A DNA stretch of 64,000 nt from NCBI GenBank assembly GCA_021823525.1, contig JAKANY010000006.1:1-64000 (forward strand), read 5' to 3'. Shown piece by piece: positions 48,388 to 56,671 of this stretch. The stretch's first letter is position 1. Each line of letters opens with the position of its first letter. The notes below the pieces were generated by a model, which was not told the origin of the DNA, made no database searches, and saw only the letters and a list, made by a program, of their open reading frames with translations. Origin of the DNA: Actinomycetes bacterium. GTDB lineage: Bacteria; Actinomycetota; Acidimicrobiia; Acidimicrobiales; RAAP-2. The translations under genes were made by a program, and so were the position numbers.

Positions 48388-49911
48388 GTGCGATCAGATG
48401 GGCACATGACGCTCCAGGAGGCGCTCGCGGCGAGCCAGTTCCTGGAGTCGACGGCGACGGCGTTCATGTTTCGTGACGTTCAAGGACATGTCGTGGACGT
48501 CAACGATCGCGCAGAGCGAGTCTTCGCGTGCACACGCGAGGACCTGCTGAGTGACGACCCAACAAGGCTCACGTGGGACCCGGTTCACGCAGATGGCACA
48601 CCCTACGGCCGAGACGAGTTGCCGTTCTCGGTCGCGATGGCGACGGGTGACCCCGTCTACGCGCTGATCCAGGGCCTGCTAACCCCGACGGGGGAACGTC
48701 GGTGGTTCACGGTCAATGCGTATCCGGTCTGGCGCGCGGACCAGTGCGAGGGGGTTCTGCTCGCGTACCTGGACGCGAGCGAACGCATCCGGCGCAGCCA
48801 GCTCGTCGACGTCATGCTCGCAGTGACCCAGCTCCCCGCGCGGCCGATGGGAGAAGCCGAGACACTCGCTCACCTGTGCCAAGCCCTCGTCGAGGCCGGT
48901 CCGTTCGCGCTGGCATGGGTGGGCATCGCTCACAATGGCCCTGAGGGACGAGTCGAGATCATCGAGGCTGCGGGCCAGACCAGCTACATCAGACCTGACC
49001 AGATCTCGTGGTCGGCGAGTCGACCCTTCGGGCTTGGTCCGGCCGGTATCGCTCTGCGCGGTGGCCATCCCGTCGTCGTGAACGACATGCTGACCTCGCC
49101 GATGATGGGGCCTTGGCGCGAACTTGTTGCCGCGTCTGACCTGCGATCCGCCGTGGTGCTGCCGTTCTTTCCGGGCGGGCGTCGCGCGGCGCTCGCCCTG
49201 TACGACCGTCACCCCAATGCTTTTGACGAGCTCACCGTCACCGGGCTCGAGCGCATCGTTCGCGAGACCGAGCGTGTCATAGCTCACGGCGAGTCGGTGC
49301 AACGCTTGGCAACCGCGCTCGAGGGGACTCTCACCGCGCTGTCGCAGGTGACCGAGGCGCGAGATCCGTACACGGCGGGTCACCAGGTTCGCGTCGGTGC
49401 TTTGGCGAGCGCTCTCGGTGCGCGGCTCGAGCTGGATGACGACCTCGTGCGACTGATCGGCCAAGCTGGGGATGTCCATGACGTGGGCAAGATCGCCCTC
49501 GCATCCGAGATCCTGATCAAGCCGGGACGTCTCAGCGACCTCGAGATGCGAATGGTGCGCCGGCACGCGGCCGTCGGCTACGAGATTCTGGCGCAGGCTT
49601 CGCTACCTTGGCCCATTCCTGAGGTTGCCCTGCAGCACCACGAACGACTCGATGGCTCGGGATATCCCGCGGGGCTCGCCGGACCGGAGATCGGGCTGCC
49701 CGCGCGCGTGGTCGCCGTTGCGGATGTCATCGAGGCGATGTCGAGTCATCGCCCGTACCGACCGGTGATCGGCCTCGAGCCCGCACTCGACTTCATCCAG
49801 GCGGGAGCGGGGACCCTGTTCGATGCGGAAGTCGTCGCCGTCGCGCGTGAGGTGCTCACGAGCGGCTTCCACTTCCCTGAGGCAACGACCTCGACGATCG
49901 TTTCGATCTAG
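48388..49911 (+). CDS. PAS-GAF-HD-GYP cyclic-di-GMP phosphodiesterase
   Basis: A 507-residue protein with an N-terminal PAS domain (about 15-135), a GAF domain (about 145-300, with FALAWVGIAHNG) and a C-terminal HD-GYP domain (about 310-490). The metal site HD is His364-Asp365 in DVHDVGKIAL, and HHERLDGSGYP with GYP at 425-427 is intact, so it should hydrolyse cyclic-di-GMP to GMP. The start is GTG 48388 after GGGGG; an in-frame ATG at 48406 is possible. It is followed 100 bases later by a clear paralogue of the same architecture. Confidence 0.93.
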   Translation: MRSDGHMTLQEALAASQFLESTATAFMFRDVQGHVVDVNDRAERVFACTREDLLSDDPTRLTWDPVHADGTPYGRDELPFSVAMATGDPVYALIQGLLTPTGERRWFTVNAYPVWRADQCEGVLLAYLDASERIRRSQLVDVMLAVTQLPARPMGEAETLAHLCQALVEAGPFALAWVGIAHNGPEGRVEIIEAAGQTSYIRPDQISWSASRPFGLGPAGIALRGGHPVVVNDMLTSPMMGPWRELVAASDLRSAVVLPFFPGGRRAALALYDRHPNAFDELTVTGLERIVRETERVIAHGESVQRLATALEGTLTALSQVTEARDPYTAGHQVRVGALASALGARLELDDDLVRLIGQAGDVHDVGKIALASEILIKPGRLSDLEMRMVRRHAAVGYEILAQASLPWPIPEVALQHHERLDGSGYPAGLAGPEIGLPARVVAVADVIEAMSSHRPYRPVIGLEPALDFIQAGAGTLFDAEVVAVAREVLTSGFHFPEATTSTIVSI

Positions 49912-50015
49912 ATGACGCGATTCCGGCCCGTGGCGCACGACCGTCGACGTGGGGTGGCTCGCCTCGCTAGGGTGGAGCGCTGGCCAGCGGGGCCGGCCGC
50001 GGCGAAAGGGTGAGG

Positions 50016-51563
50016 GTGGACGACAACGCCAGCCCGATGCGCTCAGAGCGCTACCTCGCCGAGTACCTGGATGTAACGGACATCGGCTTCGTCTACTTTG
50101 ATGTGCGTGGCGTCGTGCGCGACTGCAACACCGCGATCGCCCGGCTCTTGCACACTACGACAGACCAACTGATCGGGCTGAGGTTGGGGTCGATGGTGCG
50201 CCTGGGCGCGTCGCTGTCCTTTGCGTTCGATGATCCGGCAGCCGCCCGAGCATTCGATGGGACGCGAATCTACCGCGGCGCCGTCGTGGGCTTCGTCTTT
50301 CCCGACGAGCCGCGCCGGTGGCTCGCGGTCGACTCGTACCCGATTGTGAGTGACGGGCAGCTGCGCGGCGTTGTGGCGACACTCACGGACATGACCGCGG
50401 CACGTACCAGCGAGCGGATGCTGCGCCTGATGGCTGACGTCACGCGAACGATTGCCACGTCGCCCAGTCAGGACGACGCCCTGCAGTCATTTGTCGATCG
50501 CCTGGCGAGTGTGGGCGAGTTCACGATCGCTTGGGTCACGGTCGAGAGCGAGCGCGGAGGCGTCGTTGCGCACCGTGCCGGCGAGGTCGCCTATCTCGAC
50601 GAGGTCTCCTTCGAGGCACCGCCGGATGCACCGATCTGGAGAGGTCCCACTCTGCGGGCAATTGGCACGCAGCAGCCCGTGGCCGTGGACGTGGTCGCGC
50701 GCGATGCGGACCTGTCACCCTGGCATGAGCGTGCCGCCTACTTCGGGATCGAGTCCTTTGTGGCGCTGCCGCTCAGTCTCGGGCGCCAGCGTGGGGCCCT
50801 GACGATCGCAGCGAAGGACAAGTTTGCTTTCGACGCAGTGGTGCTGGCTGAGCTGCGGGCACTGGTCGCCGAGGTCGAACTGCTGGTGGCGCACTCGCGC
50901 ACGCGCGCCGAGCTAGAGCGTTCGCTGCGCGGGACCGTGAGCGCCATGGTGCGCCTCACCGAGATCCGTGACCCCTACACAGCGGGTCACCAGGCGCGCG
51001 TGAGCTCCCTCAGCCGTCGCCTTGCGGAGCAACTTGGTTGGGGCGCTGATGACGTCGACCTCGTGAGCAGTGCTGCCGCTCTTCACGACGTGGGAAAGAT
51101 CGCCGTGCCTTCCGAGATCCTGGGTCGCCCTGGAGCGCTCAGCGCCCTCGAGTTCGAGGCGGTGGCGCGCCACGCCGAGCTCGGTGCTGAAATTGTCGAC
51201 GAGGCGTCGCTGTCTTCGGTGTACGTGGACGTGGCGCGCCATCACCATGAGCGCCTGGATGGATCGGGCTATCCCGATGGTCTGGCTGACGGAGCAATCT
51301 CACCCTACGCGCGCGTCGTGGCCGTCGCTGATGTGGTTGAGGCAATGGTGCACCACCGTCCCTACCGGCCCGCGTGGTCGCTCGCCGACGCGCGCGAGGA
51401 ACTGCGGGGAGGTTCAGGTGTTCTTTACGACTCCGCGGTTGCCGAGGCCTGCATGTCACTGATCGACGAAGGTTTCGTTTTCGAGGCCAGTTCCGACAGT
51501 GGCCCATCGAGCAGCGGCTTGACGGCACCGGCCGGGACGGCTTCGGAGAAGAGGAAACCCTGA
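50016..51563 (+). CDS. PAS-GAF-HD-GYP cyclic-di-GMP phosphodiesterase (paralogue)
   Basis: A 515-residue protein of the same order: PAS (about 12-130), GAF (about 135-290, with FTIAWVTVESERGG), HD-GYP (about 305-490). HD is His357-Asp358 in ALHDVGKIAV and GYP is at 418-420 in HHHERLDGSGYPDG; all catalytic residues are present. I chose GTG 50016, which has AAAGGG five bases upstream, rather than GTG 50010. The C-terminal 40 residues beyond the HD-GYP fold are low-complexity and are encoded in a 139-base overlap with the convergent GGDEF-EAL gene. Confidence 0.92.
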   Translation: MDDNASPMRSERYLAEYLDVTDIGFVYFDVRGVVRDCNTAIARLLHTTTDQLIGLRLGSMVRLGASLSFAFDDPAAARAFDGTRIYRGAVVGFVFPDEPRRWLAVDSYPIVSDGQLRGVVATLTDMTAARTSERMLRLMADVTRTIATSPSQDDALQSFVDRLASVGEFTIAWVTVESERGGVVAHRAGEVAYLDEVSFEAPPDAPIWRGPTLRAIGTQQPVAVDVVARDADLSPWHERAAYFGIESFVALPLSLGRQRGALTIAAKDKFAFDAVVLAELRALVAEVELLVAHSRTRAELERSLRGTVSAMVRLTEIRDPYTAGHQARVSSLSRRLAEQLGWGADDVDLVSSAAALHDVGKIAVPSEILGRPGALSALEFEAVARHAELGAEIVDEASLSSVYVDVARHHHERLDGSGYPDGLADGAISPYARVVAVADVVEAMVHHRPYRPAWSLADAREELRGGSGVLYDSAVAEACMSLIDEGFVFEASSDSGPSSSGLTAPAGTASEKRKP

Positions 51564-53557
51564 GAGAGGTCGCAGCCAGCGGCCCGTAGTCGCTCGAGAT
51601 CGTCGGTCGATTCGATGCCCTGGGCCACGACGCCGATTCCCGTTCGTCGTCCGAGCGTGACGATGAAGTCGACGAGGTCAGCGCCTACGAGGTTGACCTC
51701 GGTCGGTCGTACCAGGCTGCGGTCGATCTTCACGAAGCGCAAGTCGAGATTGAGAAGTTGGGCCAATGACGCGAGGCCGTCACCAAAGCCGTCGAGAGCG
51801 CAGCCCACGCCGAGGGCTCGTAGTTCGTCGATGACGAGTGTCGTGCGCGACGCGTCCTCGCGGGCCACGCGCTCGGGGATCTCCAGGATGAGTCGGGCGG
51901 GGGCGAGGCCGCTGGCGACGAGTGCGGATCGCACGTGCTCAAGCAAGTCGGGCCCGAACAACTGTCGTGCAGACAGATTCACGGTCACGTATGGCCCGGT
52001 TGGTTCGTCCGACCAGGCGACTGCGTCGCGTGTCGCCTCGTGCAGCGCAAAGGCGCCGAGATCGCCGATCAGGTCTGACGACTCGGCGAGTCCGAGGAAC
52101 TCGGCCGGCGCCACCCAGCCACGCTCGGCGTGTCTCCAGCGCATCAGCGCTTCGAAGCCCACGACGGTCGTCGAAGTCGCCGCAACGATGGGTTGGTAGT
52201 GCATGGCGAGCGACCCATCGGCGAGAGCCTCGCGTAGCGCGTGCAACTCGCGACCGCGACCGACGTTGAGTTGGTGCAGGCTGGGCGAGTAGACAGCGTA
52301 GCGATTTCGTCCGAGACGCTTGGCCTCGTAGAGGGCGAGGTCCGCCTGCTCAAGCACCGCCACGTCTTCAGACGACTCCACGTCCCACAGTGCGATTCCG
52401 ATGCTGGCGTGTTGCTCGATCGCGAGCCCCATCACCGCCAGGGGCCGCTCCAGCGCGCCCAGCAGGCGTCCGGCGATGTGGCGCACCTGATCAGCTTGGT
52501 GCACCCCTTCGACCAGGTATACGAACTCGTCACCGCCGAAGCGGCAGAGGGTGTCGGCCGTACGTGCCACCTCCTCGAGTCGGCGCGCCACCGCGATGAG
52601 TACCTGATCGCCGACCAGGTGACCATGGAAGTCGTTGACCTCTTTGAAGTCGTCGAGGTCGACCATCAAGATCGCGCCGAACCCACCTTGGCGGGACACC
52701 TTGGCGCGGGCGCGGACCAATCGGTCTTCAAGCAGCGCCCGGTTGGCGAGTCCGGTGAGCGGGTCGTGCAAGGCCTGGTGAGCCAACTGGGCGGTGAGCG
52801 AGCGCTCCTCGGTGACATCACGCTCACTGATCACGTTGAACATCAGTCGTCCGTCGGCGTCGTAGGCGGCGCGTCTCGCGACCTCGACCACGAGGATCCG
52901 TCCATCCCGGTGCACGTAGCGCTTGACGTAACGTTCCGCATCAACCTCGCGACGCCGCACCCGTTCCAGTGAGGCTTCGGTGATCCCGAGGTCGAGTGGG
53001 TACGTGAACAGCGACGAGTCCTGCCCTAAGAGCTCCTCCCGCGACCGCCCGAGGAGTTCACAAAAGGCGTCGTTGGCCGCAACGATCTGGTCGCGTTCGT
53101 TCGTGAAGACGATGGGGGCGACGGAGATCTCGAAAGCCAGGCGGTAGCGCAACTCCGAGTCGCTCTCGAGTGCGGTCGCACGCACGTCGCTGAGGTCTCG
53201 CACCAAAGCCAGGGTCGCGGGTGCTCCGTCGATGCTCACGCGCGAAAGTGCAATATCGACCTCGCGTTCGACTCCCTCGCGCGTGACCAGAACGAGGTGT
53301 GTGTGCGATCCGAAGCGTCGGGTGCGCGTCGAAGTGTCGAAGGCGGCACGCAGGCGTTCGTGTGCGGCGGCCAGCCTCGAGGGCACGAGGCGTTCGAGAG
53401 GGCTTCCTATCAGGTCGGCGAGCGGGTACTCGGTGAGCTGGGCCAGCGCCTCGTTGGCCAAGACGACAGTGCCCCCCTCGTTGACGACGAGGGCACCATC
53501 GGGCAGATCCCCTAGCAGCGCTTGCCAGGATCCTGCGTCTCCTTCCGACACGACCAC
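51425..53557 (-). CDS. PAS-PAS-GGDEF-EAL protein with degenerate EAL domain
   Basis: A 710-residue protein: two PAS domains (about 10-125 and 135-255), GGDEF (about 265-430) and EAL (about 445-690). FGGDEF is intact (GGDEF at 341-345) with RTAD as I-site. The EAL signature is present (469-471), but the metal/catalytic loop reads LDGFGDG instead of LDDFGTG (second Asp is Gly590), the later EGVE is QGIE (Gln646 for Glu), and EITE is EIPE. Loss of these residues predicts no phosphodiesterase activity, leaving a dedicated cyclase with a possible c-di-GMP-sensing EAL-like domain. GTG start. It is 63 bases downstream of the larger homologue on the same strand. Confidence 0.92.
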   Translation of the reverse strand: MVVSEGDAGSWQALLGDLPDGALVVNEGGTVVLANEALAQLTEYPLADLIGSPLERLVPSRLAAAHERLRAAFDTSTRTRRFGSHTHLVLVTREGVEREVDIALSRVSIDGAPATLALVRDLSDVRATALESDSELRYRLAFEISVAPIVFTNERDQIVAANDAFCELLGRSREELLGQDSSLFTYPLDLGITEASLERVRRREVDAERYVKRYVHRDGRILVVEVARRAAYDADGRLMFNVISERDVTEERSLTAQLAHQALHDPLTGLANRALLEDRLVRARAKVSRQGGFGAILMVDLDDFKEVNDFHGHLVGDQVLIAVARRLEEVARTADTLCRFGGDEFVYLVEGVHQADQVRHIAGRLLGALERPLAVMGLAIEQHASIGIALWDVESSEDVAVLEQADLALYEAKRLGRNRYAVYSPSLHQLNVGRGRELHALREALADGSLAMHYQPIVAATSTTVVGFEALMRWRHAERGWVAPAEFLGLAESSDLIGDLGAFALHEATRDAVAWSDEPTGPYVTVNLSARQLFGPDLLEHVRSALVASGLAPARLILEIPERVAREDASRTTLVIDELRALGVGCALDGFGDGLASLAQLLNLDLRFVKIDRSLVRPTEVNLVGADLVDFIVTLGRRTGIGVVAQGIESTDDLERLRAAGCDLSQGFLFSEAVPAGAVKPLLDGPLSELASKTKPSSISDMQASATAES

Positions 53558-53620
53558 GCGTGACCGCCTTCGTCTCGTGGCACCGTCGCTCCGGCGGCGT
53601 CGGCCCAGCGTACCAGCGCG

Positions 53621-56600
53621 CTAGCGCGTGGTTGGGGAGTCGTTGACCAAGCCTTGGACAAGGCGGGTCCATTCCCTGGGTCGCCGCGCAGCGAGGAGCG
53701 GGACCTCATCGGCGGGCACCGCGGGTGAGAAGAGGAAGCCCTGTGCGAACGAGCAGCCAAGCCGCCGCAGGCGCTTCAACTGATCGAAGGTCTCGACACC
53801 TTCTGCCAGGGTCGCGACGCCCAGGTCGTGTCCGAGGGCGACGACCGCATCGAGCACGATGTCGCCACTCTCACCCTCGTCGAGGAAGGAGCGGTCAATC
53901 TTGACCATTCGTGGGTCCAGTCCGAGGAGGTAGGAGAGTGATGAGTGGCCCGTGCCGAAGTCGTCGAGTGCGAGGCCCACGCCCAGCCGGTGCAGAGCGG
54001 CGACGATTCGACGGGTCGCCGCCAGGTCCGCCATCGCGACGCTCTCGGTCACTTCGAGGACGAGGCGGTCAGCCGTGAGCCCGTGCCGCGCCAAAGTCGC
54101 CTCGACCAGGTCGGGAAGCCACCGATCACGGAACTGATGTCCCGAGAGATTCACCGATACGAAAGGGGCGGAGCCTGATGCACGCGACCACTCAACGGCG
54201 TGGGCTACCGCGTCGTCCAAGGCCTGGACCCCGAGTTCCATGATGAGATCGCTCTGCTCGGCGATCGGGATGAAAGCGGTCGGCGAGATCCAGCCTGCGG
54301 CCGTGGGCCAGCGGGCCAGCGCCTCAAAGCCAACGACCTGCAACGAGGCGATCGAGACAATGGGTTGGTAGTGGAAGCAGAGGTCGCCGTGGCGAACGGC
54401 CCGCTCGAGGTTCTGGGCAAGGGTGAACTCGCGGCTTGCGTGCGTGCCCAGGTCTGGAGCGTAGAAGGCGACGCGACCGCGGTGTCGGCGCTTGGCCTCG
54501 TACATTGCGAGGTCCGCCCGACCTATGACGTCGGACCACACGGGGAGGTCGGGATCCACCAGGGCCACGCCCACCGAGGCCCGCTGGTGGAGGGTGACCC
54601 CGCCAAGGGCGAACGGTTCGTCGAACACGCCGAGAAGGCGCTCAGCAATGGAGCGGACCTCGTCGGGACTGCCCAGGGGCGCAGCCAGGTACAAGAACTC
54701 GTCGCCACCCATGCGCGAGAGCGTGTCGGTCGCTCGTGTCACGAGCTCGAGCCGACGTGCGATTCCGATGAGCAGTCGATCGCCGACCTGGTGCCCGTAG
54801 GTATCGTTGACGCCCTTGAAATCATCGAGATCGACCAGCAGCACCGCCGCGTAAGCGGGGCGTCCGTCGTGGACGCGTCGGAGTCTCTCCTCGAAAAGGG
54901 TTCGATTCGCGAGCCCTGTGAGTGGATCATGGAGCGCGCGATGGCGCAGCTGCTCGGCCAGTGCACGCTCCTCGGTCACATCGAGCTCGGATGCGATGAA
55001 ATAGGCAATTCGCCCCTCGTCATCACGCACTGCTGACTTGAGGACGTCGACGGTCACGGTGCGGCCGTCGCTGCGCACGAAGCGTTTGGAGTACCGCACC
55101 TGCTCCTCGCCCTTTTGGAGGCGCGTTCGTGCGGCAGCGGCCAGCCTCCGGTCGTCGGGGTGGGTGAACCACGTGGTGTCGCGGCCGATCAGTTCATCGG
55201 GCTCATAGCCCACGAGCGTGCTGAAGGCCGCATTTACCTCCAGCACGTGATCGTCGAGACCCGTGAAGACCATGGGAGCCATGTTCTGATGAAAGGCCAG
55301 TCGGAAACGCTCTTCTGACTCGCGCAGATGGCGCTCAGACGCTTGGCGCGCTCCCTCGGAACGGCGGGCGTCCTCAAGGGCGTAAGTCGCTTCACGAGTG
55401 GACATGACGAAGGCCAGTGCGAGTTCGGCTTCGTGAACGATCTCCTCGAGCCCGAGGCACTCAGCCTCGTCGAAGGCACCCACTTCTCGCTCATACACGT
55501 TGAGGGCGGCCAATCCCTCGGGCAAGCGAAGCGCCAGAGCCACCGAGCTCCGCAGCCCCGCTGAACCCGCTCGGTCATGCCAAGGGGCCATGATCGGATC
55601 GCGAAGGACGTCGCTATGAACCTGACGTTGACCTGTGCGCAGCGCGCTCAAGGTCGGTCCTTGCTGTGCTGCCGACCGGTGCCAGGTCGACGTCTCGGGA
55701 ATGTACTGAGTCACACCCGCGGCCGCAACAACCTCCAGGTTGTTGCCGTCCAACGTTGCGACCCAGGCTAAGGGATAGGCGCCTGCTTCGACGAGCGTGT
55801 CGCAGAGTTGGTTGAGGTAGTCCCGCTCGTCATGGGCGAGGCGCGCGATGCGGTGGACTGCGGACAGCAGCGTCAGGAACCGGTCGCGTTGGACTAGCGC
55901 GGAGACGTCACGGACGGAGACGACAAAGCGCCGCGAACCCGTCGCAGCGGCGAGGACGGACTTCTGGACCTCGACGCTGACCACGCGCCCATCACCACGT
56001 CGGTATCTCTTCTGGTAGCGCACCTCGGACGTAGTCGCGCGAACGAGCTGCTCGTGGTGGCGGCGAGCGATGCCCCGATCCTCCTCGTGTGTGAAGGCAT
56101 CCGTCGTGCCACCGAGGATCTGCGAGAGCGGGAGACCGACGAGTTCGCAGAACGCCCCGTTGGCAAAGACGATCTGGTCGTCCTTGTCGGTGAAGAGCAT
56201 CGGGGCCATGGTGCTGGTGAGGGCGTGATGATAAAGGTCTTCGCTCGCGGCAAGTGCGAGGGTGCGCTGGGCACGACGGACGCACTCGGGCAGGTCCTCG
56301 CGCTCGCGTGCGTTGGCGCCCGCCACCACGTGCCAGGGCACGCCGTCGAGGTCCACGGAGGTCCACGCCAACCAGACCTCACCTACCGCGCCGCCGGGGC
56401 CCCGAAGCGTCGTTACCACCGGGGTGAGGTCCTGGTCCGAACCACTTGGGGCACGCGCGGAGAGTCTTTCGGAGGTAACGGCGAACGCGGCGTGGGAGAC
56501 GAGTTCCCCGAGGTGACGACCCCGCAGGTCCGCGGGGTCCCAGCGGGCGAGCGCCGCAATCGCACTGCCCGCTACGGCGATCCTACCCCGGTCGTCGCAG

Positions 56601-56668
56601 AGTGCGATTTCGGGCCCGAGCAGGCCGTGCAGTGCGGGCCAGGGAGCAGGGATGTGCTGGGGAGCCAC
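53621..56668 (-). CDS. PAS-GAF-PAS-GGDEF-EAL cyclic-di-GMP turnover protein
   Basis: A 1015-residue multisensor protein. In order: an N-terminal PAS-like region (about 10-125), a PAS domain (about 140-260), GAF (about 270-420, with YPLAWVATLDGN), a third PAS (about 450-570), GGDEF (about 575-740) and EAL (about 760-1000). GGDEF is intact at 654-658 with RATD as I-site; EAL at 782-784, NLSGHQF, EVTES, DDFGTGHSSLSYL, the Lys in MVKIDRSF and AEGVET are all present, so both activities are possible. GTG start three bases after the RidA-hydrolase fusion gene, so the two are one transcript. Confidence 0.94.
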   Translation of the reverse strand: MAPQHIPAPWPALHGLLGPEIALCDDRGRIAVAGSAIAALARWDPADLRGRHLGELVSHAAFAVTSERLSARAPSGSDQDLTPVVTTLRGPGGAVGEVWLAWTSVDLDGVPWHVVAGANAREREDLPECVRRAQRTLALAASEDLYHHALTSTMAPMLFTDKDDQIVFANGAFCELVGLPLSQILGGTTDAFTHEEDRGIARRHHEQLVRATTSEVRYQKRYRRGDGRVVSVEVQKSVLAAATGSRRFVVSVRDVSALVQRDRFLTLLSAVHRIARLAHDERDYLNQLCDTLVEAGAYPLAWVATLDGNNLEVVAAAGVTQYIPETSTWHRSAAQQGPTLSALRTGQRQVHSDVLRDPIMAPWHDRAGSAGLRSSVALALRLPEGLAALNVYEREVGAFDEAECLGLEEIVHEAELALAFVMSTREATYALEDARRSEGARQASERHLRESEERFRLAFHQNMAPMVFTGLDDHVLEVNAAFSTLVGYEPDELIGRDTTWFTHPDDRRLAAAARTRLQKGEEQVRYSKRFVRSDGRTVTVDVLKSAVRDDEGRIAYFIASELDVTEERALAEQLRHRALHDPLTGLANRTLFEERLRRVHDGRPAYAAVLLVDLDDFKGVNDTYGHQVGDRLLIGIARRLELVTRATDTLSRMGGDEFLYLAAPLGSPDEVRSIAERLLGVFDEPFALGGVTLHQRASVGVALVDPDLPVWSDVIGRADLAMYEAKRRHRGRVAFYAPDLGTHASREFTLAQNLERAVRHGDLCFHYQPIVSIASLQVVGFEALARWPTAAGWISPTAFIPIAEQSDLIMELGVQALDDAVAHAVEWSRASGSAPFVSVNLSGHQFRDRWLPDLVEATLARHGLTADRLVLEVTESVAMADLAATRRIVAALHRLGVGLALDDFGTGHSSLSYLLGLDPRMVKIDRSFLDEGESGDIVLDAVVALGHDLGVATLAEGVETFDQLKRLRRLGCSFAQGFLFSPAVPADEVPLLAARRPREWTRLVQGLVNDSPTTR

Positions 56669-56671
56669 GAG

